The notes: generated by a model from the sequence alone, not told the origin. A stretch of 64,000 bases of DNA from Flavobacterium flabelliforme (GCF_017948675.1 NZ_JAGFBU010000003.1:335627-399626); one strand, 5' to 3'; numbered from the stretch's first letter, positions 8,284-18,191 are shown. Program-made: numbers and translations.

Positions 8284-10989
8284 ATGAAAAAATATTATTT
8301 CATAGTAGGCTTATTTTTCTCGCTAATGAGTTATGCTCAAGGGAATTATACCATTACTAATTTAAATGATGATGGTGCTATTGGAAGTTTGAGATATGCT
8401 ATTGAAAATACTACAGCCACTACCATTGATTTTGATTTAAATCTTATAGGAACTTTGACCTTAACAGGTAATTTACCCAATATTTCTCGAGATTTGACAA
8501 TAACAGGAAACGGAACTAGTAATTTGATCTTATCTGGTAATAATTCTTATAAAATGTTTCAGGTTACTAATGGTGCTTTATTGACAATTTCTAACATTAC
8601 TTTTACAAAAAATGCAGCGGGAATGGGTTCGATTTTTAGAGCCCAGAATAATAATTCTGCTGTAATGGCGAGCTCTATAAACATAATAGATAATGTTAAT
8701 ACTTATGCTTTTTATACCAATGATTCGTCTACAATAACTATTTATAATAGCACATTTATCTCTAACTCTAGTTTTTTATTTGGAAGTGATTATGGAAGCA
8801 CACCTAATACTACATCAGATATTGAAACGGATTATTCCAATAGAATAACTGTTTTAGGATGCGCATTTACTGCAAATTCTGGAACTATATTTAATACAGA
8901 ACGTTACGTTAAAATAGATAATTGCAATTTTTACGATAATACGGGTCAAATAGGAAATTTTCGAGGTCTAAATAGATACCAAGTTTTAAATTCCACCTTT
9001 ATTAATAATTCTGCATGGTCTTTATTTTCTTTTTATTCAGATATAGTTAATGGTACTTTTTTGGCAACACTAGGTACAAATCAGCACTTATTTGAGGGCA
9101 ATACATTTAAAGATAACTCGGGTACAATCATAAATACAGGAAGCGTTAATGAACAAAGTTTAACCACAATAAAAAATAATATTTTCATCAATAACGGAAC
9201 TACTTATTCAGGAACTCCAGCTGTAATTACTAATAATAGTTTAGATAATTTCTTCAATTCAATTGTACATTCTGTATCTCAAAATACGGTGAGTATTACC
9301 ATGAATCGTGCTGTTTTTAATACAAATTCTGGAATTGGAAATTTAGAAACTACAGATTTTGAGCTTTCAATAGCTGGCGGTAATGCAATTTTAGCCTCTC
9401 AAACACCTTCTAGTATTAGTTCAAGCGGAAATACTTATACATTAGGAATTGAATTGATAGGAGAAATTTCTGGTGAAGAAGTGCTTACTGTTTCTCCAGT
9501 CACGAATTCTATTTTTGATAGCAGTTTTAATATTGCAAGTAATAGTCAAATAAACAATTCGGTAAAATTAAATTTTTTAGACGATGATTCTGATGGCGTT
9601 TCTAATTTTCTAGACCTATGTCCTAATACGCAAGCCGGCGTTAGAGTTTATCCAAATAATGGTTGTGAGGATACCACATATCCATTTATAACTTATTTTG
9701 ATTATAATTCTTACTCTATTAATTACACTAATAATTTTACTTCTACAACAAATCGCAATTTGTATTTTTTAAGTTATGATAATAATTGGAATAGTTCTCT
9801 AAAAAAATTGACACCTCAAAAGGTTTTATCGGATATATTTTCATCAACAGAATTAAATATAGAAAAATTAACTACTGATGGTTCAAATAATATCTTTATT
9901 TCCTGTTATAACAATAGTAGTGGAACTTATGAAATAAAGAAAATTAATCAGGATAATGTAGTTGAAACTATTTATAGTTTCAACAATGAATACTATATTC
10001 AAGATTTTACAGTCGATAAATTGGGTGTTGTTTATTTGTTTTTATATGATAATAGTACAAGTTCTAGATCTTTAAAAAAAATTAATTCAGACGGAACATT
10101 AATAACTTTAGAAAATAATTCAACTGGATATTACCAATATTTGACTATTGATGGATTAGGCAATCTATATTTTGTGTACAATGACAATAATTTTAGTACA
10201 ATAAGAAAAATGACAAGTGATGGAAATATTTCTGATTTCTACACCGATAACAATACATATATTCAAAATTTTAAATTCGATAGTTTAGGAAATATGTATG
10301 TTGTTAGCAACAATAATATGTCTAATTTTTATCAAATAAAAAAGATTTCTAATGCGGGAATTGCTACAGATTTATTTACATTAAATGATGGTTATATCCA
10401 AAATATTGCAATAAACACAATGGGCAGTTTGTATTTTTCTACTTATAACTTTATTACAAATGAGAGAGCGATTAACATAAGGAGTGATGATGGAATTATA
10501 GTTTCTTATTCTGATTTTTTAGGACAAGAATTATATAATGATTCATTTGGTAATATCTATTTTTCTGATAATCAAAACAAAAAAATAATAGCTACAAAAA
10601 TGACAACTCTTTCTGCCGATTTATCAAATTTTGCTGCTATTAATAAATATTATTTCGACCAATCATTTACTATAATTAATCCAGACAGTTCTAGTAGTGG
10701 TGCATTTACTTTTACCAGTGATAATACAAACGTAGCTACAATAACGGGTAATACCATTACTTTTACTGGTATTGGAACGGCAAATATTACTGCAAATCAA
10801 GAGGCAGATGCTAATTATGAAAACGGTTCTATTTCTGCTTTACTAACGGTAAAGGGTTCAAAAGTGGTATCTAAATATGGCGTTATTTCTGAGACTGATA
10901 CTAATTATGTTAATAAAAATGGGAGCATAGGAACCATAAATGCTGTTGATGCTAATGGAAAAGAAGTAAAAGTGAAAACTCAATTATAA
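8284..10989 (+). CDS. Large secreted beta-helix / propeller surface protein
   Basis: 901 aa with a signal peptide (residues ~1-19, ending S-Y-A-Q). Residues ~25-330 are Asn/Thr/Ser-rich short strands with a G-S-L-R-Y-A-I start, typical of right-handed parallel beta-helix proteins. Around residues 430-465 there is a calcium-binding thrombospondin type-3-like segment (DDDSDGVSNFLDLCP). Residues ~490-780 contain repeated strands of a beta-propeller type (G-N-L/I-Y-F... units). Near residues 785-865 there is a bacterial Ig-like domain (TNVATITGNTITFTGIGTAN). The C-terminus lacks a clear T9SS type A tail. It ends the surface operon, 37 nt after the fibre-like gene. Adhesion or matrix binding is likely, but the ligand is unknown. 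Confidence 0.7.
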   Translation: MKKYYFIVGLFFSLMSYAQGNYTITNLNDDGAIGSLRYAIENTTATTIDFDLNLIGTLTLTGNLPNISRDLTITGNGTSNLILSGNNSYKMFQVTNGALLTISNITFTKNAAGMGSIFRAQNNNSAVMASSINIIDNVNTYAFYTNDSSTITIYNSTFISNSSFLFGSDYGSTPNTTSDIETDYSNRITVLGCAFTANSGTIFNTERYVKIDNCNFYDNTGQIGNFRGLNRYQVLNSTFINNSAWSLFSFYSDIVNGTFLATLGTNQHLFEGNTFKDNSGTIINTGSVNEQSLTTIKNNIFINNGTTYSGTPAVITNNSLDNFFNSIVHSVSQNTVSITMNRAVFNTNSGIGNLETTDFELSIAGGNAILASQTPSSISSSGNTYTLGIELIGEISGEEVLTVSPVTNSIFDSSFNIASNSQINNSVKLNFLDDDSDGVSNFLDLCPNTQAGVRVYPNNGCEDTTYPFITYFDYNSYSINYTNNFTSTTNRNLYFLSYDNNWNSSLKKLTPQKVLSDIFSSTELNIEKLTTDGSNNIFISCYNNSSGTYEIKKINQDNVVETIYSFNNEYYIQDFTVDKLGVVYLFLYDNSTSSRSLKKINSDGTLITLENNSTGYYQYLTIDGLGNLYFVYNDNNFSTIRKMTSDGNISDFYTDNNTYIQNFKFDSLGNMYVVSNNNMSNFYQIKKISNAGIATDLFTLNDGYIQNIAINTMGSLYFSTYNFITNERAINIRSDDGIIVSYSDFLGQELYNDSFGNIYFSDNQNKKIIATKMTTLSADLSNFAAINKYYFDQSFTIINPDSSSSGAFTFTSDNTNVATITGNTITFTGIGTANITANQEADANYENGSISALLTVKGSKVVSKYGVISETDTNYVNKNGSIGTINAVDANGKEVKVKTQL

Positions 10990-11071
10990 TAAACAATTGA
11001 ATTGAAGAAATACGATATAGTCTTATTTTATAAAGTATCTAATAAACTATGCTAATTTTATTTTACAACAT

Positions 11072-11108
11072 AAAAAAAAGGTTCAACTTGATGGTTGAAC
11101 CTTTTTTA
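11072..11108. terminator. Bidirectional terminator with arms identical to the one at 2198
   Basis: GGTTCAAC (11080-11087), 6-nt loop, GTTGAACC (11094-11101), A-run on the left and T-run on the right. It sits between the convergent surface operon and the anti-sigma gene. Confidence 0.85.
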
Positions 11109-11124
11109 TTAAACTAGATTTTCT

Positions 11125-11910
11125 TTATACCTTTCCTAAAGTATATAATTTTTCCATTGTAGGAGTTAAGCTTCCACCAGCAGGTTCTAACGTAATTCCA
11201 AAAGCTTCTGCTTGATCCGTATTGTTTACTGCAAACAGTTTTTGATCATTCGAATCAAAATTATCTAACAAACCAATACTAGTTGGCGTAAGCGGATTTA
11301 ATTTCAAAGCCCAAACTTGATAAACCATTCCTTCTGGAGGTTCTGGTAATCCCGCTGCGTCAATATAAACCACTTTTGTGTCCTTATTCCAATATACTTT
11401 TGCCGAAGATTCTGGAGCAACGCTTTGTCCTCCAAGAGCAACTACAATATTTTTCACATCTCTTACTACTGCCAAACTGGTTTCGCTTGCCTTATTTTTA
11501 AGTTCTAAATTTTTAAGGTCTTTTTCTAATTTTACTTTTTCTACATTGGCATTAGCAACTTGATTGGTAGACATTTCCATTTGATTGTATTGATATCCAA
11601 TTCCAACTAATAATAAAACTGCCGCCGCCCAACCTATATATTGAGACCAATTACTGGTAGGTTCTAACTCAATAACCTTAGAATGCTTTAATTCTAATTT
11701 TTCTTTTATTTTCTCGTAATTCGCTACAGAGTGAAATGGTGAAAAACTAGATGATAATGCTACAATTGCTTTCTCTATAGCAATGATTTCGGCATCAATC
11801 TCTGCATTATTTTTTGCCATTAAAGCAACTTCTTCGTTTTCAGTTTCATTAAGCAAACCGTAAACATAGAGTTCCAAGACACCTGATTCTATATATTCTT
11901 TTGTTTCCAT
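11125..11910 (-). CDS. Anti-sigma factor, RskA/anti-sigma-K family
   Basis: 261 aa. The N-terminal ~80 residues are cytoplasmic with a zinc-less anti-sigma layout (YIESGVLELYVYGLLNETE). One membrane helix is at about residues 90-107 (WAAAVLLLVGIGY), followed by a short coiled coil. The C-terminal ~100 residues carry the RskA signature (VYWNKDTKVVYIDAAGLPEPP, then YQVWAL, then GITLEPAGGS). It overlaps the sigma gene by 1 nt (11910), so they form a cotranscribed pair. It should hold the ECF sigma factor at the membrane until a stress signal. Regulated genes cannot be deduced here. Confidence 0.88.
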   Translation of the reverse strand: METKEYIESGVLELYVYGLLNETENEEVALMAKNNAEIDAEIIAIEKAIVALSSSFSPFHSVANYEKIKEKLELKHSKVIELEPTSNWSQYIGWAAAVLLLVGIGYQYNQMEMSTNQVANANVEKVKLEKDLKNLELKNKASETSLAVVRDVKNIVVALGGQSVAPESSAKVYWNKDTKVVYIDAAGLPEPPEGMVYQVWALKLNPLTPTSIGLLDNFDSNDQKLFAVNNTDQAEAFGITLEPAGGSLTPTMEKLYTLGKV

Positions 11911-12440
11911 TATACTTTCAAATAATTTCGTAGATCGTTAATACAATTTCTATTTTGCGTTTTAACTGTTCCTAAAGGAATTGCCAACTCATCCGACGCC
12001 TCTTGTTGGGTGTAACCTTTAAAAAACAGTAAATCTATTATTTGAATACATTTTGGTTTTAGTCTTTTTACAAATTCCTGTAAACCTATTGTATCCACTT
12101 TGTCAGACAATTTAGAACTGTCTTCAAAGTGATTTACGAAATTATCAGTAGAAAGGTTTTTTTGACTGTTATTAAAGTTTTTAGAACGAAGTTTATCTAT
12201 AGATGAATTTCTAGCAATATTCAAAATCCAAGTATAAAATCTTCCTTTACTTTCATGGTAACTATCCATGTTTTTCCAAATTTTTACGAATACTTCTTGT
12301 AGTACATCTTCTGCCTCTTCTCTATTTTTTATCAAAACATTAATGACAGAAAATAAACTTTTGTGATACATATCATAAAGATGTGTAAAAGCTCTTTCAT
12401 CCTTTTTGTAAATTAATACCAATAACTCTTCCTGACTCAT
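11910..12440 (-). CDS. ECF-type RNA polymerase sigma factor
   Basis: 176 aa. Sigma region 2 spans residues ~20-90 (AFTHLYDMYHKSLF, then AEDVLQEVFVKIWKN, then FYTWILNIARNSSIDKLRSK). Region 4 is at residues ~120-175, with the helix-turn-helix GYTQQEASDELAIPLGTVKT. Length and spacing match sigma-70 family ECF factors, close to the SigK group. The downstream 1-nt-overlapping gene is its cognate anti-sigma factor. A TAnnTTTG box lies ~22 nt upstream of the start. Confidence 0.92.
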   Translation of the reverse strand: MSQEELLVLIYKKDERAFTHLYDMYHKSLFSVINVLIKNREEAEDVLQEVFVKIWKNMDSYHESKGRFYTWILNIARNSSIDKLRSKNFNNSQKNLSTDNFVNHFEDSSKLSDKVDTIGLQEFVKRLKPKCIQIIDLLFFKGYTQQEASDELAIPLGTVKTQNRNCINDLRNYLKV

Positions 12441-12461
12441 ATACTTATAATTTTACTAATG

Positions 12462-12469
12462 CAAACTTA
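12462..12469 (-). promoter_or_regulatory. Probable -7 promoter box of the sigma/anti-sigma operon
   Basis: On the minus strand it reads TAAGTTTG, matching the Bacteroidota TAnnTTTG consensus, just upstream of the sigma start. No strong -33 element is obvious. Motif match only. Confidence 0.4.
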
Positions 12470-13047
12470 TGCAATCTTACCTACAATTAAAGAAATTAAT
12501 ATTGATTATTGTAATTTAATAATTTGGTTTTTATGCGATTGATAAACAAACTAAAAAAAAACATAACATTATTGTTATCATAAAAGTATCAAAATATTTG
12601 ATTTAACTATAAAATGTTATTTTACTTTTATTTTTGATAAAAATATTCAATTATGCAAACACAAAAATTTAACAATAAAGAAATAGATTTTTGTAAATTG
12701 TAAACTATAAATATACTAAAAAAATAAATTTTGCTATTTCAAAATAGAATAATTTTATTTAAGATATATTTATATTTAAAAAGTTAATTTTCTGTTTTTA
12801 AGGATATTAATATTAATAACAAATATTTATTTTATGCAAAATATGAAATAGAATTTTTATAGTATATAGAATTTATAGTTAGTACTTTTTTTATATTAAG
12901 TAAAAATTAATGTGAATTCTTAAAGAGTTATCAATCTGTATTATGAAGCTGAATCGACTGATTTAATCTTCTTTTTTTTAACTTCTGTTTAACTAAAATA
13001 AGTTTTAATGAGACAATTAATTGTTTAATTTTATAAAAAATTAAATT
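12470..13047. other. AT-rich intergenic region without a recognisable gene
   Basis: About 580 bp between divergent genes (sigma on minus, glutathione peroxidase on plus). It is extremely AT-rich with short A/T runs and only tiny open frames. It must hold the peroxidase promoter, but I could not place a convincing one. No repeats or RNA-like structure stood out. Confidence 0.5.
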
Positions 13048-13638
13048 ATGAAAAATGTAGTATTAATAGCGAGCTGTGCTTTGTTTATGTTTAGTTGTCA
13101 AAATCAAGCACAATCAAAAAAAACAAAAGCTAACATGAATGAATCAGCAGTAGTTGCCAAAGAAAATATTTATCAGTTTAAAGTGCAAGATTTATCAGGA
13201 GATATGTTTGATTTTGCCACTTTGAAAGGTAAAAAAGTATTGATTGTAAATACAGCTTCAAAATGTGGTTTAACCCCACAATACAAAGATTTAGAAGCTA
13301 CTTATAAAGAATATAAAGACAAAGGTTTTGTAATAGTAGGATTTCCTGCTAATAATTTTGCTTCACAAGAGCCAGGATCTAATAAAGAAATTGCTGCTTT
13401 TTGTCAGCAAAATTATGGTGTGTCTTTTCCTATGATGGACAAGATTTCTGTAAAAGGAGATGATATGGCGGCAATCTATCAGTTTTTGACTCAAAAATCT
13501 AAAAACGGTTTGCAAGATTCGAACGTAGAGTGGAATTTTCAAAAATACTTAATTAATGAAAAAGGAGAGTTAGAAAAAGTAATTGCTCCTCGTACTTTAG
13601 TTACTTCTCCAGAAGTTATAGACTGGATAAAAGCATAA
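13048..13638 (+). CDS. Glutathione peroxidase family lipoprotein
   Basis: 196 aa. The N-terminus is a lipoprotein signal (lipobox Cys17 in FMFSC), so the enzyme is probably anchored to a periplasm-facing membrane. The thioredoxin-fold peroxidase domain starts at ~residue 42. The catalytic triad is visible: Cys73 in NTASKCGLT (Cys, not selenocysteine), Gln107 in FASQEPG, and Trp162/Asn163 in EWNFQKYL. Bacterial enzymes of this type mostly reduce hydroperoxides with thioredoxin as donor. It is a single gene with its own terminator, and sits divergently from the ECF sigma operon. Confidence 0.92.
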   Translation: MKNVVLIASCALFMFSCQNQAQSKKTKANMNESAVVAKENIYQFKVQDLSGDMFDFATLKGKKVLIVNTASKCGLTPQYKDLEATYKEYKDKGFVIVGFPANNFASQEPGSNKEIAAFCQQNYGVSFPMMDKISVKGDDMAAIYQFLTQKSKNGLQDSNVEWNFQKYLINEKGELEKVIAPRTLVTSPEVIDWIKA

Positions 13639-13660
13639 TTACAAAATATAGATTTTCAAA

Positions 13661-13699
13661 AAAAGCGATTTACAGTTTTATGTAAATCGCTTTTTTTTT
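13661..13699. terminator. Bidirectional terminator
   Basis: Perfect 10-bp arms GCGATTTACA (13665-13674) and TGTAAATCGC (13681-13690) around a 6-nt loop, flanked by A and T runs, between the convergent peroxidase and Dus genes. Confidence 0.9.
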
Positions 13700-13719
13700 G
13701 ATTAGGATATTATAATAAA

Positions 13720-14670
13720 TTAAAACTTTTCGTTTCTAAAAATTTCAGCTACAGCCGCTTCGTAGTTTCGAAGACTTTGTGCTTTTTTAATTTTCTTTAG
13801 CACTTTATGAGGATTAGAAAAAGTAGCAGAGAAATATTCCCATAAATGATACATTTTTAATAAAATGTGAGTCGAACCAGATAGGGATTCGCTGTATATG
13901 GCATATAAAGTATCGTGAAAAGCATTGAATAATTCAATCTTATTTTCAGGATATTCGATGGTATTATTTTTTATCATGCTTGGCAAAAAGGGATCAGAAA
14001 TCAATCCTCTACCAATCATCCAATGATCAATGCTAGGAAAACGCTGTTGCATTTCATGAAATTTAGTCACAGATGTAATATCGCCATTGTAATAGAGTTT
14101 GTGCTTGGTATTGTCAATACATTGCTGAAAAGCGTCCAAATGAACACCACCTTTGTACAGTTGTTTGCCAATGCGGGCATGAATTGCAATATTTTTTATA
14201 GGATAGGTGTCTAAAATAGGTAATACATCAAGGATTTCTTCACTGTTTTCATAACCCAAACGCATTTTCATAGATACAATAATATCAGATTCAGAATGCG
14301 CTCTTTGTAGAACGTGATTAATTTTTTCTGGATTACTAATCAATCCAGAACCCATTCCGGATTTAGTCACCATTGGATAAGGACAACCTAAATTCCAATT
14401 TAATTCTTTGTAGCCTAATTCCCGAACATATTTGGCTACGAATAAAAATTCGTCAGCATCATTTGTGATCACTTGCGGAATAACTTCTAAATCGAGATTA
14501 TTCTCAGGAAGTAAGTCTCTTTCGTAAGAGGGTTTGATCACCATTTTACCATTTAACCTGATGTAGGGAGAGTAAAAAGTATCAATGCCACCAAAAAGTT
14601 TATTTTGGGCATTTCTAAAACGAAAGTCGGTAAATCCTTGTAAAGGAGAAGAAAGTAGGGTATAGTCCAT
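13720..14670 (-). CDS. tRNA-dihydrouridine synthase (DusC-like)
   Basis: 316 aa, normal for the family. A TIM-barrel flavoenzyme that reduces specific uridines in tRNA using FMN and NADPH. Visible marks are the N-terminal SSPLQGFTDFRFR segment, the catalytic Cys96 in NLGCPYP followed by KSGMGSGL, the KMRLGY strand, the IHAR motif (IAIHARIGKQLYKG), NGDI, and IGRG near the phosphate site. The overall form is nearest DusC-type proteins. The upstream gene (GNAT, same strand) starts 67 nt away. Confidence 0.88.
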   Translation of the reverse strand: MDYTLLSSPLQGFTDFRFRNAQNKLFGGIDTFYSPYIRLNGKMVIKPSYERDLLPENNLDLEVIPQVITNDADEFLFVAKYVRELGYKELNWNLGCPYPMVTKSGMGSGLISNPEKINHVLQRAHSESDIIVSMKMRLGYENSEEILDVLPILDTYPIKNIAIHARIGKQLYKGGVHLDAFQQCIDNTKHKLYYNGDITSVTKFHEMQQRFPSIDHWMIGRGLISDPFLPSMIKNNTIEYPENKIELFNAFHDTLYAIYSESLSGSTHILLKMYHLWEYFSATFSNPHKVLKKIKKAQSLRNYEAAVAEIFRNEKF

Positions 14671-14737
14671 GAAAAATTTAATTGTGCAAATATACTATTC
14701 TTTCTACACTTCTGTTTTTTCTGGGAGTAATAACTTT

Positions 14738-15235
14738 TTATTCCAATATCAATTGCATAAAAACAGAGTCCAACCAACGATCAAATTTATAACCTGATTC
14801 CTTGATGATCCCTGCGGTTGTAAAACCAAATTTTTCATGAAAATGCACACTGCTTTGATTCTCAGCATCAATTACTGCAATCATGGTATGAATATTTTGA
14901 TTTTTAGCAAGATCAATTAATTCTTTAAGGAGTATTTTTCCAATTCCTTTTCCGTGTTGATTTTGATCTACATAAACTGAATGTTCGACGGTAAATTTAT
15001 AAGCTTCCCGAAAGCGGAACTCACTATACATACCAAAACCAACTACTTCTCCGTCTAATTCAGCTACAATGACAGGGAATTTTTTTGCGATTTTTTCTTC
15101 TAGAATTGCCTTTTGCTGTTCTAATGTTCGTATGTTATAATCATAAAGTGCAGTAGAATGAAGAATGTTGTAATTAATGATCGTTAAAATCGCTTGGGTA
15201 TCATTATTAATATAGGGTCTAATAGTAACAGACAT
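14738..15235 (-). CDS. GNAT family N-acetyltransferase (phosphinothricin acetyltransferase-like)
   Basis: 165 aa. Motif A for acetyl-CoA binding is visible as SVYVDQNQHGKGIGKILLKEL, i.e. the Q-x-x-G-x-G/A pattern. The IRPYINNDTQAILTIIN start and the late HEKFGFTTAGIIKESGYKFDRW segment match the PAT/Bar-like subgroup, which acetylates small amino-acid-like amines such as methionine derivatives. The physiological substrate is not known. The start lies 6 nt from the stop of the thioredoxin-like gene on the same strand, so the two are likely cotranscribed. Confidence 0.85.
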   Translation of the reverse strand: MSVTIRPYINNDTQAILTIINYNILHSTALYDYNIRTLEQQKAILEEKIAKKFPVIVAELDGEVVGFGMYSEFRFREAYKFTVEHSVYVDQNQHGKGIGKILLKELIDLAKNQNIHTMIAVIDAENQSSVHFHEKFGFTTAGIIKESGYKFDRWLDSVFMQLILE

Positions 15236-15241
15236 AGTATT

Positions 15242-16417
15242 TTATTTAGTATTTAATTCTTTTAGCAAGTTATCGGCGTCTTTTGTATTCCAACCCATTT
15301 CTTTTGTAATTGCAAGTGCATTTTTAGCGTAAAGTTGTGCTGATTTTTTATCTTTAATTTTAGCATATATGCGAGCCAATACCAAATTTGCTTCAGCAGA
15401 ATTGTTTAATTCAATTGCTCTTTTTCCCCATTCAATTGCCTTTTTTAAGGCGGTAATATCTTTTATTTCAGTTTGATATATTTGAATAATTTCTAGCAGT
15501 TTACTGGCTGTATTCCAAACGTATTTTTCGGTTCCTTCAAATGTAGTTTTTTGATATAATCCCCAGTTTTTAGTGCGTTCTGCTACTAATAAATCATATG
15601 AAAAAATAAGCGAATCTATTTTTTGTAATTGAATGGTTTTTGCAATTTGTCTTTTTTGAAAGTAAGAAGTACTATCAAGATTTATAGTGTAAGGTTGCAA
15701 TAATTCTGAAACAATATTAGTGATTTTTGCATCCACTCGTTGTGGTGAGGTTATTTTTTCAAATTCTTTTTTATGGTTTAATACATATTGAAATTCACGA
15801 GACTGAATATCCGTAACACCATTCGAAATAACGCGCCAATTGGTTTCTGAAAGCAATTGCTGATCCGTTTGAGTCTCTAGATAAAGATGTGTTGGTTTTG
15901 ATAACTCGTTACGATCTGCTCCTTTTCTAAGGGTTTGAATATAGGCCAAACAAGTAGTTACGTTACTTGGATCATTCAAAAACTGTTTTTCTAAATACGG
16001 CAATTGTAATTTAGGGTTTAAAGCATTCGTAGCTTCATTCATAAAAGTTTCTGTTTTCATCTCTCCCTTTATACTATACAAAAGAGTTTCATTAGCATCT
16101 ATAAATAAAAAAGTTGGCAAACCATTGGTATTATATTGCTCTTTAATTTGTTTTCCCTCTTCTTTTTCGATGTCTTTCCAAATAGAGATGTAATTGGTAT
16201 TCATAAAAAGTTTGACTTTAGGATCGCTAAAAACTGTTGCTTTCATCGTGTTACAGTGAGGGCACCAAGTAGCATAAAGCATAATAAAAATAGGTTTATT
16301 TTCCTTTTTAGATTGCACAAGGGCTTCCTTATAACTTATTTCGGTGGGATTTAAGTTTGCTTGTGACCAACTAAATTGAAATGAAAAGTATAGTAAAAAA
16401 GTGAAAATAAAACGCAT
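15242..16417 (-). CDS. Secreted thioredoxin-fold protein with C-terminal helical repeats
   Basis: 391 aa. Signal peptide at residues 1-19 (ending S-W-S-Q). A thioredoxin-like domain covers residues ~25-140, with the redox motif W-C52-P-H-C55 and the cis-Pro loop (NGLPTFLFID). The remaining ~240 residues are helical, ending in a TPR-like segment (AIELNNSAEANLVLARIYAKIKD). Periplasmic thiol-disulphide or DUF255-like chaperone roles fit, but the substrate is unknown. It lies upstream of the GNAT gene in the same direction and is divergent from menD. Confidence 0.82.
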   Translation of the reverse strand: MRFIFTFLLYFSFQFSWSQANLNPTEISYKEALVQSKKENKPIFIMLYATWCPHCNTMKATVFSDPKVKLFMNTNYISIWKDIEKEEGKQIKEQYNTNGLPTFLFIDANETLLYSIKGEMKTETFMNEATNALNPKLQLPYLEKQFLNDPSNVTTCLAYIQTLRKGADRNELSKPTHLYLETQTDQQLLSETNWRVISNGVTDIQSREFQYVLNHKKEFEKITSPQRVDAKITNIVSELLQPYTINLDSTSYFQKRQIAKTIQLQKIDSLIFSYDLLVAERTKNWGLYQKTTFEGTEKYVWNTASKLLEIIQIYQTEIKDITALKKAIEWGKRAIELNNSAEANLVLARIYAKIKDKKSAQLYAKNALAITKEMGWNTKDADNLLKELNTK

Positions 16418-16493
16418 AATGAATAGAATTATCGGTTATTTAAAATGAATCTCAAAAATAAGAAAACTAATCTACAATAAGGAATAAGCTGGC

Positions 16494-16501
16494 TAACTTT
16501 G
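16494..16501 (+). promoter_or_regulatory. Probable -7 promoter box of menD
   Basis: TAACTTTG matches the Bacteroidota TAnnTTTG consensus and lies 28 nt before the menD start. No clear -33 TTTG was found. Confidence 0.45.
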
Positions 16502-16529
16502 TATCTTTACGTTTTTAAAAAATGAATTC

Positions 16530-18191
16530 ATGATTTACCCCAAAATACCTTTAGCGCAAAGCATTATCGAACTTTGTTTGGCTAAAGGAATCACGACTAT
16601 AGTAATTTCTCCCGGTTCTAGAAACGCTCCTCTAACAATAGGTTTTGTAAACAATCCCTCATTTCAGTGTTACAGTATTGCGGATGAACGCGCTGCAGCA
16701 TTTTTCGCATTAGGAATCGCACAACAAACCAAGCATGCTGTGGCTTTAGTATGTACTTCAGGCTCTGCATTACTGAATTATTATCCGGCTTTTGCAGAAG
16801 CATTTTACAGTCAAATACCATTGATTGTTATTTCTGCAGATCGTCCGCAAAGTAAGATAGATATTGGTGATGGGCAAACTATTCGTCAAGAAAATGTTTT
16901 CGAAAATCATTCGTTGTACAATGCTAATTTGCAAGAAAATGTTTCTGAAGAAAATGACGCTAAAATAAATTTCGCCATAAATACAGCATTATTAAAAAAA
17001 GGTCCCGTTCACATTAATGCTCCTTTTGAAGAACCTTTGTATCAGACGGTTTCTGAAATTTCTGTAAATGTGGTTTTAGATGTATCGGAGGATTTTCTTC
17101 CAATTCCTGTTGTAGAAGATTTATCAGAATATAGCAAAATTTGGAACCAATCCACACGAAAAATGATTTTGGTGGGTGTAAATGATCCAAATGCTATTGC
17201 TGAAACTGCTATTAACTTTCTTGCAGCAGACGAGTCGGTTGTCGTTATGACTGAAACGACTTCTAATTTGCATCATCCTACTTTTATAAACAACATTGAT
17301 ACCATAATTACGCCTTTTACAGATGCTGATTTTGAGGATTTTCGTCCAGAGATTTTAGTAACTTTTGGCGGAATGATTGTTTCTAAACGTATTAAGGCTT
17401 TTTTACGAAAATACAAACCCAAACACCATTGGCATATTGACACTTTGAGAGCGTATGATACTTTTGGAGCCTTAACAAAGCATTTTGAAGTTGATCCCAA
17501 TTATTTTTTTGAAGCTTTTTTCCCATTGGTAACCGAAATAAGAAGTGATTATTTTATCAAAATGGATAAAGTAAAAAAATTACGGGAAGTAAAGCATGAA
17601 CTTTATTTAGATAAAATTCCTTTTTCTGATTTTGTAGTTTTTGATACAGTTATTAAAAGTTTGCCAAAAAATTCTCAGTTACAAATAAGCAATAGTTCTG
17701 CCATTCGATACGCGCAGCTAATTGATATTGACCCAACTATCGAAGTGTATTGCAATCGAGGGACAAGCGGCATTGATGGAAGCACTTCTACGGCTATTGG
17801 TGCGGCTGTTGTCAATGATAAACCAACTGTTTTTATTACAGGAGATATTAGTTTCTTGTATGATAGCAATGCACTTTGGAATCAATATATCGCAAAGAAT
17901 TTCAAAATCATAGTAGTAAATAATGGTGGTGGTGGAATATTTAGAATATTGCCAGGACACGAAGAAAGTCCCGTTTTTAATACTTTCTTTGAAACTTCTC
18001 ATTGTTTAACTGCGGAACACTTAGCCAAAATGTTTGGTTTCGAATATAGTGTATCCAGCGATCAAAAAACTTTAGAAACAAGTCTGAATGCTTTGTATAA
18101 TCAAAATCTAAAACCATGTATTTTAGAGATTTTTACACCCACATTGGCGAACGATAAAATTTTGTTAGATTATTTTAAGGAGTTGGTTTAA
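16530..18191 (+). CDS. menD: 2-succinyl-5-enolpyruvyl-6-hydroxy-3-cyclohexene-1-carboxylate synthase
   Basis: 553 aa, full length. A thiamine-diphosphate enzyme joining isochorismate and 2-oxoglutarate in menaquinone synthesis. Visible family marks are ISPGSRNAPLTIGF and DERAAAFFALG at the N-terminus, TSGSALLNYYPAFAEAF, SADRP, and the C-terminal cofactor domain with NRGTSGIDGSTSTAIGAA, TGDISFLYDSNAL and VVNNGGGGIFR. Other men genes in the window are menB, menA and menC, interspersed with other genes. menF and menE are not in the window. It has its own probable promoter. Confidence 0.95.
   Translation: MIYPKIPLAQSIIELCLAKGITTIVISPGSRNAPLTIGFVNNPSFQCYSIADERAAAFFALGIAQQTKHAVALVCTSGSALLNYYPAFAEAFYSQIPLIVISADRPQSKIDIGDGQTIRQENVFENHSLYNANLQENVSEENDAKINFAINTALLKKGPVHINAPFEEPLYQTVSEISVNVVLDVSEDFLPIPVVEDLSEYSKIWNQSTRKMILVGVNDPNAIAETAINFLAADESVVVMTETTSNLHHPTFINNIDTIITPFTDADFEDFRPEILVTFGGMIVSKRIKAFLRKYKPKHHWHIDTLRAYDTFGALTKHFEVDPNYFFEAFFPLVTEIRSDYFIKMDKVKKLREVKHELYLDKIPFSDFVVFDTVIKSLPKNSQLQISNSSAIRYAQLIDIDPTIEVYCNRGTSGIDGSTSTAIGAAVVNDKPTVFITGDISFLYDSNALWNQYIAKNFKIIVVNNGGGGIFRILPGHEESPVFNTFFETSHCLTAEHLAKMFGFEYSVSSDQKTLETSLNALYNQNLKPCILEIFTPTLANDKILLDYFKELV

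Noticed and set aside
2202-11101. Matching terminators at 2198 and 11072 as ends of a mobile element
   Set aside because: Only the 8-bp stem arms and A/T tracts are shared. The genes between have no transposition functions and no target duplication is evident, so shared terminator sequence is the simpler reading.
12470-13047. Searched for a small gene or RNA in the 580-bp gap
   Set aside because: Only very short frames in extremely AT-rich DNA; nothing protein-like or structured.
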